Positions 33,062 through 43,037 of a stretch of DNA of 64,000 nt are shown piece by piece. Each line of letters opens with the position of its first letter. The stretch's first letter is position 1. The translations under genes were made by a program, and so were the position numbers. The DNA is from Lachnospiraceae bacterium AB2028 (GTDB lineage: Bacteria > Bacillota > Clostridia > Lachnospirales > Lachnospiraceae), in contig JHYJ01000009.1 in the NCBI GenBank assembly GCA_000621425.1, positions 1 to 64,000 of the forward strand, given 5' to 3'. The notes under the pieces are model-generated. The model was given only the letters and a program-made list of their open reading frames with translations, was not told the origin of the DNA and did not search any database.

Positions 33062-35071
33062 ATGAGCGAAGAAAGAAACGAACATAAAAGATCAAGAAAG
33101 GTGACCAGGAAAAAACGGACACCGGCATATGACGATTCGGATGTAAGGGAGTATGTCCCTTCCGGGAAAGGAAGGTCTGCGTCAAAGTCTTCTGACAGGC
33201 CGGGCACGAAGTCTTCCGGAAAGAAAAGCGGAAAGCCTGTAAACCGCAGGCGTCCGGTACAGGATCCTGATGAACCTGACCGGGACATGCTTAAGTCATT
33301 TTTCCATAAGCTGATTGCGGCACTTATTGCCATACTGCTTATAGTGGTGGTTATAATAGTTGCCTTCGGTGACAGGATAAAGCTTGCCATGGCCAGCGGA
33401 GAAGGCTTTGGCATGCATACCATACTGATGGTGCTTTACCCGGAAAAATATTCATATTCCACAGAGATGGCGGATATGAATGAATATTTCAGGCTCTTTT
33501 CTGACGAGGATATAGCGATCATCCTGCAGGATGAAAGGCTTGAATCCAGGGCCAAGCTTTATGATGGAAAGGTTTATTTTTCATCGGATACGGTTTATGA
33601 CCTTTTCACAAAGAGATTTTATATTAATGAAGAAGAGGGTGTGCTGCTTTATACCACCTCTAATGATATATACAAAGTTTCGATCGATGATGCAGGCAGT
33701 TTCTACCAGACCTTAAGCGGCAGGGTGCAGACGGATTATGATCCGGCAAAGCGCACTACGGAAGGCGTGGTCTATATTGCTGCGGACTATGTGAAACTTT
33801 TTGATGATTTTTCATACGAGTTCTTCCCTGACCCCAACAGGATGCAGGTATATACCCAGTGGGGTACCGACAAGGTGGCAACTGTTGCGGAGAATACCCA
33901 TGTAAGATACCAGGGCGGCGTAAAGAGCGATGTACTGAGATCTGTTGATGCGGGTGAAAAAGTTGAGGTCCTTGAGACCATGGAAAACTGGACCAAGATA
34001 AAGACTGATGACTGTTTCATTGGCTATGTGGAAAACGGAAAGCTTAAGGACTATGCGGATGAGAATCCGGCGCCTGTTACCGGTGCCTATGATCCGGTGG
34101 CTGACTATGGTGCAGCAGCGCTTACATCAGACAGCCGCATACTGATGGGATTCCACCAGATAAGTGCAGGTCCTGATAACGGCAAGGCAATGGAGAGCCT
34201 GACCGTATCGGCGAACGGACTTAATACGGTGTCGCCTACATGGTTTTACTTAAAGGATGAAGAGGGCGAGTATACCGACCTTGGAAGTGCAGCTTATGTT
34301 GAGGCGGCACATGCCAAGGGATATCAGGTATGGGCGCTTTTTGAGGATATGACCAATGATGTTGACGAATACGCGCTTTTCTCGTCATCGGCAAAGCGGA
34401 AACAGCTTATAGAAAAGCTGATGGCCAGCGTTGAAACATACGGGCTTGACGGACTGAATATAGACCTGGAGCGCATAGATTCCAGAACCGGTCCCCACTA
34501 TGTGCAGTTCCTGAGGGAGCTGTCCATAGAGACAAGGAAGGCCGGCGTGGTGCTTTCAGTGGATGACTATCCGCCCAACCAGGGCAACAGGTATTATAAT
34601 TACGGCGAGCAGGGACTGGTTGCGGACTATGTTGTTCTGATGCAGTATGATGAGCATTGGAGCGGTTCGGATCCCGGATCCGTATCTTCTCTTCCTTTTG
34701 TTGAAAAGGGTGTGGACGATTCACTGGAGCTGGGAGTTCCGGCAGAAAAGATAATCAGCGCTTTGCCTTTCTATACAAGGATATGGCGTGTTGAAGGAAC
34801 CGAAACACATTCCGATTCTGTAGGAATGACGGCAGCATCCGATTTCCTGACAAACAGGGGTGTTACTCCTGTCTGGGATGAGGAGCTCTGCCAGAATTAT
34901 GGTGAATTCCAGGATGGCACTGCAAAATACATGATATGGCTTGAGGATGAGGCATCCATGCGGGCTAAGCTGAATGTCCTGTCTGAAAGAGGCATACACA
35001 ACATAGCCGGATGGCGTCTTGGACTTGAGGCTGAAGGAACCTGGAACTGGATAGATGAGATCATAAAGTAG
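33062..35071 (+). CDS. Membrane-anchored GH18 family protein with SH3 domain
   Basis: The 669-residue protein has a long basic Ser/Lys-rich cytosolic N-terminus, one transmembrane helix at about residues 84-103, and an N-terminal extracytoplasmic region with propeptide- or copper-amine-oxidase-like features. An SH3-like domain lies at about 265-330 (TVAENTHVRYQGGVKSDVLRSV). A C-terminal glycoside hydrolase 18 barrel carries the catalytic DGLNIDLE at 463-470. This architecture matches YdhD/SleL-like enzymes that cleave N-acetylglucosaminyl bonds in spore cortex or wall peptidoglycan. It is preceded by its own promoter. Confidence 0.87.
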   Translation: MSEERNEHKRSRKVTRKKRTPAYDDSDVREYVPSGKGRSASKSSDRPGTKSSGKKSGKPVNRRRPVQDPDEPDRDMLKSFFHKLIAALIAILLIVVVIIVAFGDRIKLAMASGEGFGMHTILMVLYPEKYSYSTEMADMNEYFRLFSDEDIAIILQDERLESRAKLYDGKVYFSSDTVYDLFTKRFYINEEEGVLLYTTSNDIYKVSIDDAGSFYQTLSGRVQTDYDPAKRTTEGVVYIAADYVKLFDDFSYEFFPDPNRMQVYTQWGTDKVATVAENTHVRYQGGVKSDVLRSVDAGEKVEVLETMENWTKIKTDDCFIGYVENGKLKDYADENPAPVTGAYDPVADYGAAALTSDSRILMGFHQISAGPDNGKAMESLTVSANGLNTVSPTWFYLKDEEGEYTDLGSAAYVEAAHAKGYQVWALFEDMTNDVDEYALFSSSAKRKQLIEKLMASVETYGLDGLNIDLERIDSRTGPHYVQFLRELSIETRKAGVVLSVDDYPPNQGNRYYNYGEQGLVADYVVLMQYDEHWSGSDPGSVSSLPFVEKGVDDSLELGVPAEKIISALPFYTRIWRVEGTETHSDSVGMTAASDFLTNRGVTPVWDEELCQNYGEFQDGTAKYMIWLEDEASMRAKLNVLSERGIHNIAGWRLGLEAEGTWNWIDEIIK

Positions 35072-35159
35072 CAGTAATAAAATAACCTGATTTCTTGCCT
35101 ATTTCTGCTCTTTAGTAAGTGCTGAAATAAAACAAGCCGGATAAGTATTAATAGAACAA

Positions 35160-36209
35160 ATGGAAACTGAATTTTTGGCCATCAATCCTAATGAGGTTGA
35201 TGCAGACATTATTTTAAGAGCCGGAAATATCATAAAAGACGGCGGTTTAGTGGCTTTCCCCACAGAGACGGTATATGGCCTTGGAGGGGACGCGCTGCAG
35301 GCAGAGTCTTCAAAAAAGATATATGCGGCAAAGGGACGGCCTTCGGACAATCCACTTATAGTTCATATCGCGGATATGGAGCATCTTCCGTATATATGCA
35401 GGGAAGTACCGGAGACTATGAAGGTTCTGGCAGATAATTTCTGGCCGGGGCCCCTTACCATGATAGTAGAGAAAAGTGACGCCGTGCCCCGTGAGACCAC
35501 AGGCGGGCTGGATACAGTGGCCGTACGCATGCCGGACCATGCTGTTGCGCTTGAGTTCATAAAAGCAGCCGGCGGATATATCGCGGCTCCCAGTGCAAAT
35601 GCTTCCGGCCGGCCGAGCCCTACCCTTGCAACGCATGTGCAGGAGGATCTGGACGGCAGGATAGAGATGATACTGGACGGCGGTGAAGTGGGGATAGGAG
35701 TTGAATCCACCATAGTGGACCTGACGGTGAATCCGCCCATGATACTGCGTCCGGGCTACATTACAAAGGAAATGCTGGAAAGAGTGCTGGGACAGGTGGA
35801 TGCCGATACCACAATAATGTCCGGAACTGATAAAAAGGCGCCGAAGGCTCCGGGAATGAAATACCGTCATTATGCACCCCATGGGGAAATGACGATAGTA
35901 GAGGGCGGCACGGAAGCAGTAATAAAGACCATAAATGAAGAGGCCGAAAAGGCTGCTTCCAAGGGTCAGCGTACAGGTGTATTATGTACGGATGAAACAG
36001 TTTCACGGATAAAGGCTGATGTCATAAAAAATGCGGGCAGCAGGTCTGACGAGCATGAGATAGCAAGAAACATCTATCGCATCCTGAGGGAATTTGATGA
36101 TGAGAATGTGGATGTGATTTTCTCTGAGGGTTTTAGTGCAGACGGATTCGGACAGGCAGTAATGAACAGGCTGCTTAAGGCAGCAGGATATAAAGTAAAA
36201 AAGATATAG
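35160..36209 (+). CDS. L-threonylcarbamoyladenylate synthase (Sua5/YwlC)
   Basis: The 349-residue protein makes threonylcarbamoyl-AMP for the t6A modification of tRNA. An N-terminal YrdC domain (FPTETVYGLGGDA, KGRPSDNPLIVHI, FWPGPLT, PSANASGRPSPT, RPG) is followed by the C-terminal Sua5 domain (APGMKYRHYAP), giving the long Sua5 form. The ribosome binding site is weak. It leads a close-packed group with rpiB 8 bp downstream. Confidence 0.95.
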   Translation: METEFLAINPNEVDADIILRAGNIIKDGGLVAFPTETVYGLGGDALQAESSKKIYAAKGRPSDNPLIVHIADMEHLPYICREVPETMKVLADNFWPGPLTMIVEKSDAVPRETTGGLDTVAVRMPDHAVALEFIKAAGGYIAAPSANASGRPSPTLATHVQEDLDGRIEMILDGGEVGIGVESTIVDLTVNPPMILRPGYITKEMLERVLGQVDADTTIMSGTDKKAPKAPGMKYRHYAPHGEMTIVEGGTEAVIKTINEEAEKAASKGQRTGVLCTDETVSRIKADVIKNAGSRSDEHEIARNIYRILREFDDENVDVIFSEGFSADGFGQAVMNRLLKAAGYKVKKI

Positions 36210-36217
36210 GGGGCATT

Positions 36218-36679
36218 ATGCAGGTAAAAAAGATTTCAATCGGAAGTGACCACGGCGGATATGAGCTTAAGGAAGCTGTTAAGGAATTCCTTATTCAGAA
36301 AGGTTATGAAGTAAAGGACTGTGGCTGCTACGGCCTGGATTCCGTAGACTATCCGGTGTTTGTAAAGCCGGTGGCTGATGATGTGGTAAGCGGTGCTGCA
36401 GACAAGGGAATAGTCATCTGCACTACCGGAATAGGAGCAAGCATTGCGGCAAACAAGGTGAAGGGCATACGCTGTGCGCTCTGCCACAACGAGCATACTG
36501 CAAGGATGACCAGGTTGCACAATGACAGTAACATACTGGCGCTTGGCGCTGCAGAGATATCCGTGTTTATGGCGCAGACCCTTGCCGAGATATTCATGAC
36601 CACTGATTTTTCTGGCGAAGAAAAGCACAGCAGAAGAATCGCTGAGATAAGCAGGATCGAGGCCGGCGAGGAGCTGTGA
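36218..36679 (+). CDS. rpiB: Ribose 5-phosphate isomerase B
   Basis: The 153-residue protein interconverts ribose 5-phosphate and ribulose 5-phosphate. RpiB/LacAB family motifs are visible: IGSDHGGYELKE at the N-terminus, the catalytic-Cys loop region (GIVICTTGIGASIAANKVKGIRCALC) and HNDSNILALGA. AGGGGGC precedes the start. It is cotranscribed with sua5 and probably with the deaminase gene. Confidence 0.95.
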   Translation: MQVKKISIGSDHGGYELKEAVKEFLIQKGYEVKDCGCYGLDSVDYPVFVKPVADDVVSGAADKGIVICTTGIGASIAANKVKGIRCALCHNEHTARMTRLHNDSNILALGAAEISVFMAQTLAEIFMTTDFSGEEKHSRRIAEISRIEAGEEL

Positions 36680-36759
36680 GCTGAATCTATAGTATCGGAA
36701 AGCGATGCACGGATCACTGTTAAAATAGCAGTGACAGCATAATTTACAGGGAGGGGAAA

Positions 36760-37242
36760 ATGAAAAAGAGAGACGGTTACATCACATGGGATGAGTACTT
36801 TATGGGAGTTTCAAAGCTTTCAGCCATGAGGTCAAAGGATCCCAACACGCAGGTAGGTGCCTGCATAGTCAGTGATAACAATAAAATATTATCCATGGGA
36901 TATAACGGCTTTCCCAATGGCGTAAGCGACGATGAGTTCCCCTGGGACAGGGACGGCGATGAGCTGGAGACCAAGTATCCTTATGTAACACACAGCGAGC
37001 TTAATGCCATACTGAATTACAGGGGCGGATCATTAGAGGGAACAAAGCTTTATGTTACGCTTTTCCCTTGCAATGAGTGTGCAAAGGCTATAATCCAGGC
37101 CGGGATAAAGACCGTTGTTTATGCCTGTGACAAATATGACGGAACACCTTCAAATGTTGCGGCAAAGAGGCTTTTCAATGCGGCAGGCGTAAGATACTAT
37201 GAGTACCAGCCTACAGGAAGAAAGACAGAAATAGATCTCTAA
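36760..37242 (+). CDS. Deoxycytidylate (dCMP) deaminase family protein
   Basis: The 160-residue protein has the zinc-dependent deaminase motifs HSELNA (His ligand and catalytic Glu) and PCNECAK (two Cys ligands). MSKDPNTQVGACIV and GYNGFPNG are dCMP-deaminase/ComEB features. It converts dCMP to dUMP for thymidylate synthesis. GGGAGGGG precedes the start, and the next gene starts on the base after its stop codon. Confidence 0.92.
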   Translation: MKKRDGYITWDEYFMGVSKLSAMRSKDPNTQVGACIVSDNNKILSMGYNGFPNGVSDDEFPWDRDGDELETKYPYVTHSELNAILNYRGGSLEGTKLYVTLFPCNECAKAIIQAGIKTVVYACDKYDGTPSNVAAKRLFNAAGVRYYEYQPTGRKTEIDL

Positions 37243-38487
37243 ATGAGCAGGCCTAAGATTAAAAACATAATACGGGTTTTTGGGGCGCTGTCCGTATCAG
37301 TGCTTTTCTTCTCATACTGTCTTGATGTTTCTGCAAAAACAGAAACAAGCGGGCAGGATTATTATGATGTCTCCGATACAAAGGAAAAGCTGGAAGAGGC
37401 TGAGAAGGAGAAGAAGGAGAAAGAGGCAGAGCTTGATTCTGCCAGGCAGGACCTTGCACAGACCCAGGCTACTCTCCAGGGACTTGAGAATGTAAAGGAT
37501 ACCTATCAGGGGCAGATGGCCATCCTTAACGGAAACCTTCAGGAGGTGGCTGCGAACCTTGAAGTGCTTGAGGCTTCCATCGACATTAAGGAAATCGAGA
37601 TAAACGAGACAACTATAGAGCTTGAGGAAACCCGTGAGAGCAGGATAAATCAGTACGAGAGCATGAAGGCAAGGATACGCTTTCTTTATGAAGGCGGCAG
37701 CGACGGATATCTGGCTATTCTTTTCTCTGCGGATGACTTTGGTGAGTTCTTGAACTATGCTGATTACATAGAGGCTCTTTCCGCATACGACAGGAAGATG
37801 CTGGAAGAGTATGTTCAGACAGAGCATGAGATAGAAGAAAAAGAGGCAGAGCTTGAGGCGGAGATGGCAGAACTTCAGGCTATGCGTGAACAGGTCGTGG
37901 AGGAGCAGAACAGGGTAAACGGTCTGATAAGCGTTACGGCTGAAAATATAGCCATAACAGCAGACAACATCAATATGACTCAGGCCGCTGCTGATGCATA
38001 TGAACAGGAAGTGGACCAGAAGGCTGCTGAGGCTGCGGCAGCAGCTGCTGAATATGCTGCAATTAAGGCACAGTACGAGGAAGAACTAAGATTATCCCAG
38101 CTGGCTGCACAGTCTGCATGGCGGGATATTTCTGAGGTGACATTTGCAGATGGTGACAGATATCTTCTTGCTAACCTGATCTACTGTGAGGCGGGAGCTG
38201 AGCCTTATGCCGGACAGGTGGCAGTTGGAGCGGTGGTTATAAACAGACTGCTGAGTTCGAGATATCCTGATACAGTGACAGGCGTTATATATCAGCATAA
38301 GCAGTTTTCGCCTGTGCTTGACGGACATTTAGCCTTAGCTCTGGCAAACGACAAGGCAACAGCAAGCTGTTACCAGGCTGCGGATGAGGCAATGAGCGGT
38401 AAGACGAATGTAGGAAACTGCTTATACTTCAGGACTCCCATAGAGGGGCTTACAGGTCTGCAGATAGGCCACCACATATTTTATTAG
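37243..38487 (+). CDS. Secreted coiled-coil protein with SleB-like cell wall hydrolase domain
   Basis: The 414-residue protein begins immediately after the previous stop. A signal peptide (about 1-31) is followed by long coiled coils (about 45-290, rich in E, K, Q and A, as in CwlO/PcsB-type hydrolases) and a C-terminal hydrolase-2 domain like SleB (LLANLIYCEAGAEPYAGQVAVGAVVINRL and VGNCLYFRTP). SleB-type enzymes are lytic transglycosylases acting on peptidoglycan. The coiled coil suggests control by a partner such as FtsEX. It may act in growth or sporulation. Confidence 0.88.
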   Translation: MSRPKIKNIIRVFGALSVSVLFFSYCLDVSAKTETSGQDYYDVSDTKEKLEEAEKEKKEKEAELDSARQDLAQTQATLQGLENVKDTYQGQMAILNGNLQEVAANLEVLEASIDIKEIEINETTIELEETRESRINQYESMKARIRFLYEGGSDGYLAILFSADDFGEFLNYADYIEALSAYDRKMLEEYVQTEHEIEEKEAELEAEMAELQAMREQVVEEQNRVNGLISVTAENIAITADNINMTQAAADAYEQEVDQKAAEAAAAAAEYAAIKAQYEEELRLSQLAAQSAWRDISEVTFADGDRYLLANLIYCEAGAEPYAGQVAVGAVVINRLLSSRYPDTVTGVIYQHKQFSPVLDGHLALALANDKATASCYQAADEAMSGKTNVGNCLYFRTPIEGLTGLQIGHHIFY

Positions 38488-38579
38488 AAATCCCTTTATT
38501 TTATGTAAGGATTTAGGTAAAATTATACATAGTCGGTTTACAAAAGGGCTTTTTATCAGTATAGTGCGGGGGGCAGTAT

Positions 38580-39080
38580 ATGGAAAAGTTACCGGTACTT
38601 TACAGAAAGCGGCTTATTCCGCTTGAATGTGTGCAACTTAAGGATGATGTGATCCTTGAATGTGATGATGAGGTCATCCTTACGAAGTGGTCTGCACTTA
38701 AGCCTAAAAAGGATCTGCACCACGGCTATTCCTGTTATTTCAAGAATAAGGGATATAAAGTGAGTAAGTTCTATACCGCAGACAATACGCTTATGTATTG
38801 GTATTGCGATATCGTGGATTTTGACTACAATGAAGAGACTAATGAGCTTGTTGTGACTGACCTGCTGGCAGATGTGATAGTTTATCCCGATGGTTTTGTT
38901 AAGGTGGTTGATATTGATGAGCTTGTAACAGCCCTTGATGACGGACTTATTACACTGGATCAGCTTAAGAGTTCGCTTACCGGATTGGACAGCCTGTTAC
39001 AGTCCATATATAACGATAAGTTTGATCTTTTGACAATATACATTGACAGAGCGGAACAGAATGAAGAGGTTCTGAACTAA
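38580..39080 (+). CDS. DUF402 domain protein
   Basis: The 166-residue protein follows a G-rich site (GCGGGGGGC). It has the DUF402 pattern: RKRLIPLECVQLKDD, YFKNKGYKVSKFY, MYWYCDIVDFDYNEE and DLLADVIVYPDG. Members include phosphatases acting on nucleotides or glycerol-manganese-like folds; the precise activity here is not predictable. It is cytosolic. It sits between the SleB-like and DUF3048 genes. Confidence 0.85.
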   Translation: MEKLPVLYRKRLIPLECVQLKDDVILECDDEVILTKWSALKPKKDLHHGYSCYFKNKGYKVSKFYTADNTLMYWYCDIVDFDYNEETNELVVTDLLADVIVYPDGFVKVVDIDELVTALDDGLITLDQLKSSLTGLDSLLQSIYNDKFDLLTIYIDRAEQNEEVLN

Positions 39081-39112
39081 ATATCAATTTAAACAAAAGA
39101 GGAGGAATCAGA

Positions 39113-40180
39113 ATGAAAAACAAGATTGCTAAAATCGTAGGCCTTATGGCTGCGACAGTTCTTTCACTGTCTGTATTTGCGCTGCCTACCCAGAAGGCTG
39201 CAGAGGTTGATGCTGCACCTGCAGCAACAGGAACATACATCAGTGAGCTTACAGGTCTTCCCATAAGTGCCGCACTTCAGAATCAGCGTCCTATAGCTGT
39301 TATGGTGGACAATGAGAAGACTGCACTTCCCCACTATGGCCTCAATCAGGCTGATATTGTTTACGAGATGATGAACAGCACAGCTAATGGCCGTATCACA
39401 AGACTTATGGCTATCGTTAAGGACTATGCTTCCATCACACAGTTCGGTAATGTAAGAAGTACAAGACCTACCAATGTTATCCTTGCATCTGAGTACAATG
39501 CTATTCTTGTGCATGATGGTGGTCCTTACTATATCAACCAGTTCCTTGCAGATCCTTCCAGCGATAACTTAAGCGGTGGTTTTGCTCGTTACTCAAACGG
39601 CAAGAGATCTGAGTTTACGGAGTATGTAACATACAATTCATACACCAATCCTAAGACCGGAAAGTCATATGCAGGTCTTGCACAGCGTATTGCTGCAGCA
39701 GGTTACAGCACTACATACAATCAGTATTACATGGGATCAGGACTTAAGTTTGCAGCTGCAGAGCGCAACCTTGGTGCAGGTGCTGTTTCAGCTACATCTG
39801 TATCACTTCCTTTCCCGCATAACAGCAGTGCACTGTACTACAATGCAGGAACAGGAACATATGATTACTCTGAGTATGGCATGGCTCACAATGATGCCCT
39901 GACAAACCAGAGAACAACTTTTGAGAATGTAATCATCATGAATTGTGATTTTGTACAGCTTGATAACCACGGATACATGGCTTACTACATCCTTGGCGGC
40001 AATGTTGGTTACTACCTTACAAACGGCAAGGCTATTCCTATCAGCTGGGCAAAGGCTGCTGCAAACTATCCTACTGTATATACCGATGCTACTACAGGAC
40101 AGCAGCTTACACTTAATCCCGGTAAGACATACATCGCTATCGTTCCTTCAGATGTATGGACCAGCCTTGTAATTAAATAA
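39113..40180 (+). CDS. Secreted DUF3048 domain protein
   Basis: The 355-residue protein follows AGAGGAGG and has a signal peptide (about 1-26). The DUF3048 (YerB-like) domain is clear: RPIAVMVDNEKTALPHYGLNQADIVYE, ITRLMAIV, GNVRSTRP and HDGGPYY. The C-terminal half carries the typical beta-rich lobe. Its function is unknown; it is an exported single-copy protein widespread in Firmicutes. Strongly biased codon use suggests high expression. A terminator follows. Confidence 0.92.
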   Translation: MKNKIAKIVGLMAATVLSLSVFALPTQKAAEVDAAPAATGTYISELTGLPISAALQNQRPIAVMVDNEKTALPHYGLNQADIVYEMMNSTANGRITRLMAIVKDYASITQFGNVRSTRPTNVILASEYNAILVHDGGPYYINQFLADPSSDNLSGGFARYSNGKRSEFTEYVTYNSYTNPKTGKSYAGLAQRIAAAGYSTTYNQYYMGSGLKFAAAERNLGAGAVSATSVSLPFPHNSSALYYNAGTGTYDYSEYGMAHNDALTNQRTTFENVIIMNCDFVQLDNHGYMAYYILGGNVGYYLTNGKAIPISWAKAAANYPTVYTDATTGQQLTLNPGKTYIAIVPSDVWTSLVIK

Positions 40181-40192
40181 TTCAAAAACATC

Positions 40193-40222
40193 TGCTCAGG
40201 GCCGAATGGCTCTGAGCATTTA
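40193..40222 (+). terminator. Intrinsic terminator after the DUF3048 gene
   Basis: TGCTCAGGGCC and GGCTCTGAGCA form an 11-bp stem (one G-U pair) with a 4-base loop and a T-rich tail. Confidence 0.8.
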
Positions 40223-40238
40223 TTACTGAAATTGATCC

Positions 40239-43037
40239 ATGAGTAAAGACAAAAAAGAAACATTAAAAAAGAAAAAGAGGAGAGGATGTCCGAAGATTTT
40301 CAGGCATCCTCTTTTGGGGTTATTGATACTGATAACAGGAATAAGCACTTTTCTGCTGCGCAGTGTCCTGCCGGATTCTACATATGTTTTGGGAGAACTT
40401 TCTGCTCCGGAAATTGTTAAGGAATTAAACGGGGACATGCTGTCTGTATACGATGACTTCGGTATATATTTTTATAATAAAAATGATCTCTCGTTTGACC
40501 ATATGATATGCCCCGCTGTATTGGAACCCAATGGTTATCCCTTTATGGATTCTGTAGCGCAGGGGGAGGGCGATCATATATATGCCCATGTTTACCTGAT
40601 CGGTGAGACTGATGAGGTTGAGAAAGAGTATATTGCCGAGTTTGACGGAAAGGGAAAAATGCTGCGGCAGCTGGTTACTCTTTATTATGGCGATACTGAC
40701 AGACTGGTCCGTGACAGGGAACCACGCATAAGGACATTGGACTGTAAGGATGGAGACCTCCTTTATGTCTACACATACGAAGAAGAGAACAATATAGTCC
40801 GTATAGGAGAAGACGGTACTACACTTGACGTGGTGAAAATAGATTGTCCCGAAGGCTTGGGAATATCGGAAATCTGTGCTACGGATGACGGATATGCGGC
40901 AATACTTACGGATCTGTCGGTGGTGAATATATCTATGGATGGAGAACTCGAATGTATTGCGTATCCGGATTTTTCCAGGGAAGATTTTCATGATAGTGAA
41001 GGTTTCTATCCCAAGGATATCTTTTTCGCGAATGGAAAAGTATATGTTACTGCAGGCAGTATATTGCAGAGCATATATGTTCAGACGGATGAAGGGTTTG
41101 AGTATTATAGAAATACTGAATACTATCTGGGCGAAGCGGAGGATTATTTCTTTAATCATATGATACGGGGAATCACCGGAGTGGACGGCGATCTATATAT
41201 CTCCGTTGATGACTGCATTGTGATAGACAAGGGCGATTCTTTTGAAATTGCTGATACGGATTTCGATATACCTTTTAAGTATATGGCGATGATGCTGCTC
41301 AAGTTTTTCCTGCCTTTTATAGGTGTTCCGCTGATACTTTATGGCCTGACCTGTGATGTGGCATTTCTGCTGGGCTATAAGGATTCCATTATGTTTAAGC
41401 TCCTTAAGGTGCTGATGCCTACAGTTCTGATAATGTTTGCAATACTCAGTGCGGTGCTGATCTACAATACCTATAAGATAAACAGAAAAAATACATCTGA
41501 TGCATTGAAGATATCGGGATCTTATATGGCCGAAGTCATAGACGGAGATGAGATCAAGGGATTTGACCGTATAGACACTGACATGGCAATAAGGTGCCAT
41601 GAGTATAGTAAGAAACTTACAGCTATACTGGAGGAGATTGGTGGCGAATGGGCTAAAACCAGTGATATATATCTTATGGTTCCTGATGGAAACGGCGGAC
41701 TTGTTTCTCTGGTCTGCTCGCCGCAAAATAACATGCCGGTTTATTCCATGGCATATGAGTCAGATTTTATGCTGGAAGAGACAGATAGTAAAATCGTAGA
41801 ATATACGTCACAGACGGATGACGGCGAAGAGTATGAGGATGTTTTCATCAGGATCTATGATTCGGACGGCAATATGTCAGGAGTCCTGGTTGTATCCACG
41901 GCAATGTATTATGTCAGGGAAGCTAGTATAGACCTGATAAAGAAAGCCATGCTTGCAGTCGGCATCTTTTCACTGGTAATGGTATTCTTTGTATGGCTGA
42001 TATGCCTGTATATTTCAAGGTCTCTTTCAAAGGCAGGAGCAGCTATTTCTAAGGTTGCTGCCGGAGATTTTGATGCGCATATTGAAGACATTTCAGATGA
42101 TGAGATAGGCGTTATCTGTTCCGGCGTTAACGAAATGGCGGAACAGCTGCAGAACATGTTCGTACAGAAGGATAAGAATGAAAGATTCTATTATAAGTTC
42201 GTGCCTGAACAGTTCAGGGAGCTGCTCCACAAGGAAAGCATTACGGACCTTGCGCTTGGTGACGCGGAAAGTACGGATCTTACAGTTCTTTTCTGTGATA
42301 TCAGGTCTTTCTCACTTAATTCCGAGATGATGACGGCAAAGGAGAACTTCGAATTTGTAAATGTGATATATGGAATAGCAGGTCCCATAGTGAGAAAACA
42401 CGGCGGATTCGTAGATAAGTATATCGGTGATGCTGTCATGGCTCTTTTCCAGAATGCAGATGATGCAATTGCAGCGGGTAAGGAACTGTATAGCAGTATT
42501 GTGCTGGATAAGGGCACGGCTGAGCATCTGGGTATGTCTTCCATCAATATAGGTGTAGGTATACATTCCGGAATGGCCCGTATCGGAATAGTGGGCGAGG
42601 ATGAAAGAATGTCCGGTACAGTAATTTCAAATACCGTTAATATTTCTTCCAGATTGGAGTCGCTGACAAAGCAGTATCACACGGCTATGATCATAACAAA
42701 GGACACTCTTGACCGTATGACGGATCCGGATTCACTGCAGATAAGGTATCTGGGCATGGTACAGGTGGCCGGCGTAAATGAAGTGAAAGCTATATACGAA
42801 GTGCTGGATGCACTGGATTCTGAGCGCCGTGAAGAGAGGATCCGTACAAGGGATGATTTCAAGGAAGGTGTAAGGCTTTTCCACCTGAAGGAGCCGGAGA
42901 AATCCATAGAATACTTTAAGCGGGTAAAAGAGGCGTCTAAGAATGATCCCGTTGTAGATATCTATATCGAGTATATAGAAGGATTTATAGAAAGCGGACG
43001 CAAAGATAACTATGTCTTCAGATTCAACAAAAAGTAA
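40239..43037 (+). CDS. Membrane class III nucleotidyl cyclase with large sensor and HAMP domain
   Basis: The 932-residue protein probably makes cAMP. In order it has a basic N-terminus, a transmembrane helix (about 25-43) and a beta-rich outer region of about 300 residues that looks propeller-like. Helices follow at about 350-430, then a second outer sensor region (about 430-580), another helix and a HAMP domain (about 600-655). The cyclase domain has LFCDIRSFS (metal Asp near 687), DKYIGDAVMALF (second metal Asp near 731) and NTVNISSRLE. A C-terminal helical TPR-like tail closes the protein. Lys before IGD and Thr in SGTVISN fit class IIIb adenylate cyclases. Its end overlaps the next gene by 26 bp. 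Confidence 0.88.
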   Translation: MSKDKKETLKKKKRRGCPKIFRHPLLGLLILITGISTFLLRSVLPDSTYVLGELSAPEIVKELNGDMLSVYDDFGIYFYNKNDLSFDHMICPAVLEPNGYPFMDSVAQGEGDHIYAHVYLIGETDEVEKEYIAEFDGKGKMLRQLVTLYYGDTDRLVRDREPRIRTLDCKDGDLLYVYTYEEENNIVRIGEDGTTLDVVKIDCPEGLGISEICATDDGYAAILTDLSVVNISMDGELECIAYPDFSREDFHDSEGFYPKDIFFANGKVYVTAGSILQSIYVQTDEGFEYYRNTEYYLGEAEDYFFNHMIRGITGVDGDLYISVDDCIVIDKGDSFEIADTDFDIPFKYMAMMLLKFFLPFIGVPLILYGLTCDVAFLLGYKDSIMFKLLKVLMPTVLIMFAILSAVLIYNTYKINRKNTSDALKISGSYMAEVIDGDEIKGFDRIDTDMAIRCHEYSKKLTAILEEIGGEWAKTSDIYLMVPDGNGGLVSLVCSPQNNMPVYSMAYESDFMLEETDSKIVEYTSQTDDGEEYEDVFIRIYDSDGNMSGVLVVSTAMYYVREASIDLIKKAMLAVGIFSLVMVFFVWLICLYISRSLSKAGAAISKVAAGDFDAHIEDISDDEIGVICSGVNEMAEQLQNMFVQKDKNERFYYKFVPEQFRELLHKESITDLALGDAESTDLTVLFCDIRSFSLNSEMMTAKENFEFVNVIYGIAGPIVRKHGGFVDKYIGDAVMALFQNADDAIAAGKELYSSIVLDKGTAEHLGMSSINIGVGIHSGMARIGIVGEDERMSGTVISNTVNISSRLESLTKQYHTAMIITKDTLDRMTDPDSLQIRYLGMVQVAGVNEVKAIYEVLDALDSERREERIRTRDDFKEGVRLFHLKEPEKSIEYFKRVKEASKNDPVVDIYIEYIEGFIESGRKDNYVFRFNKK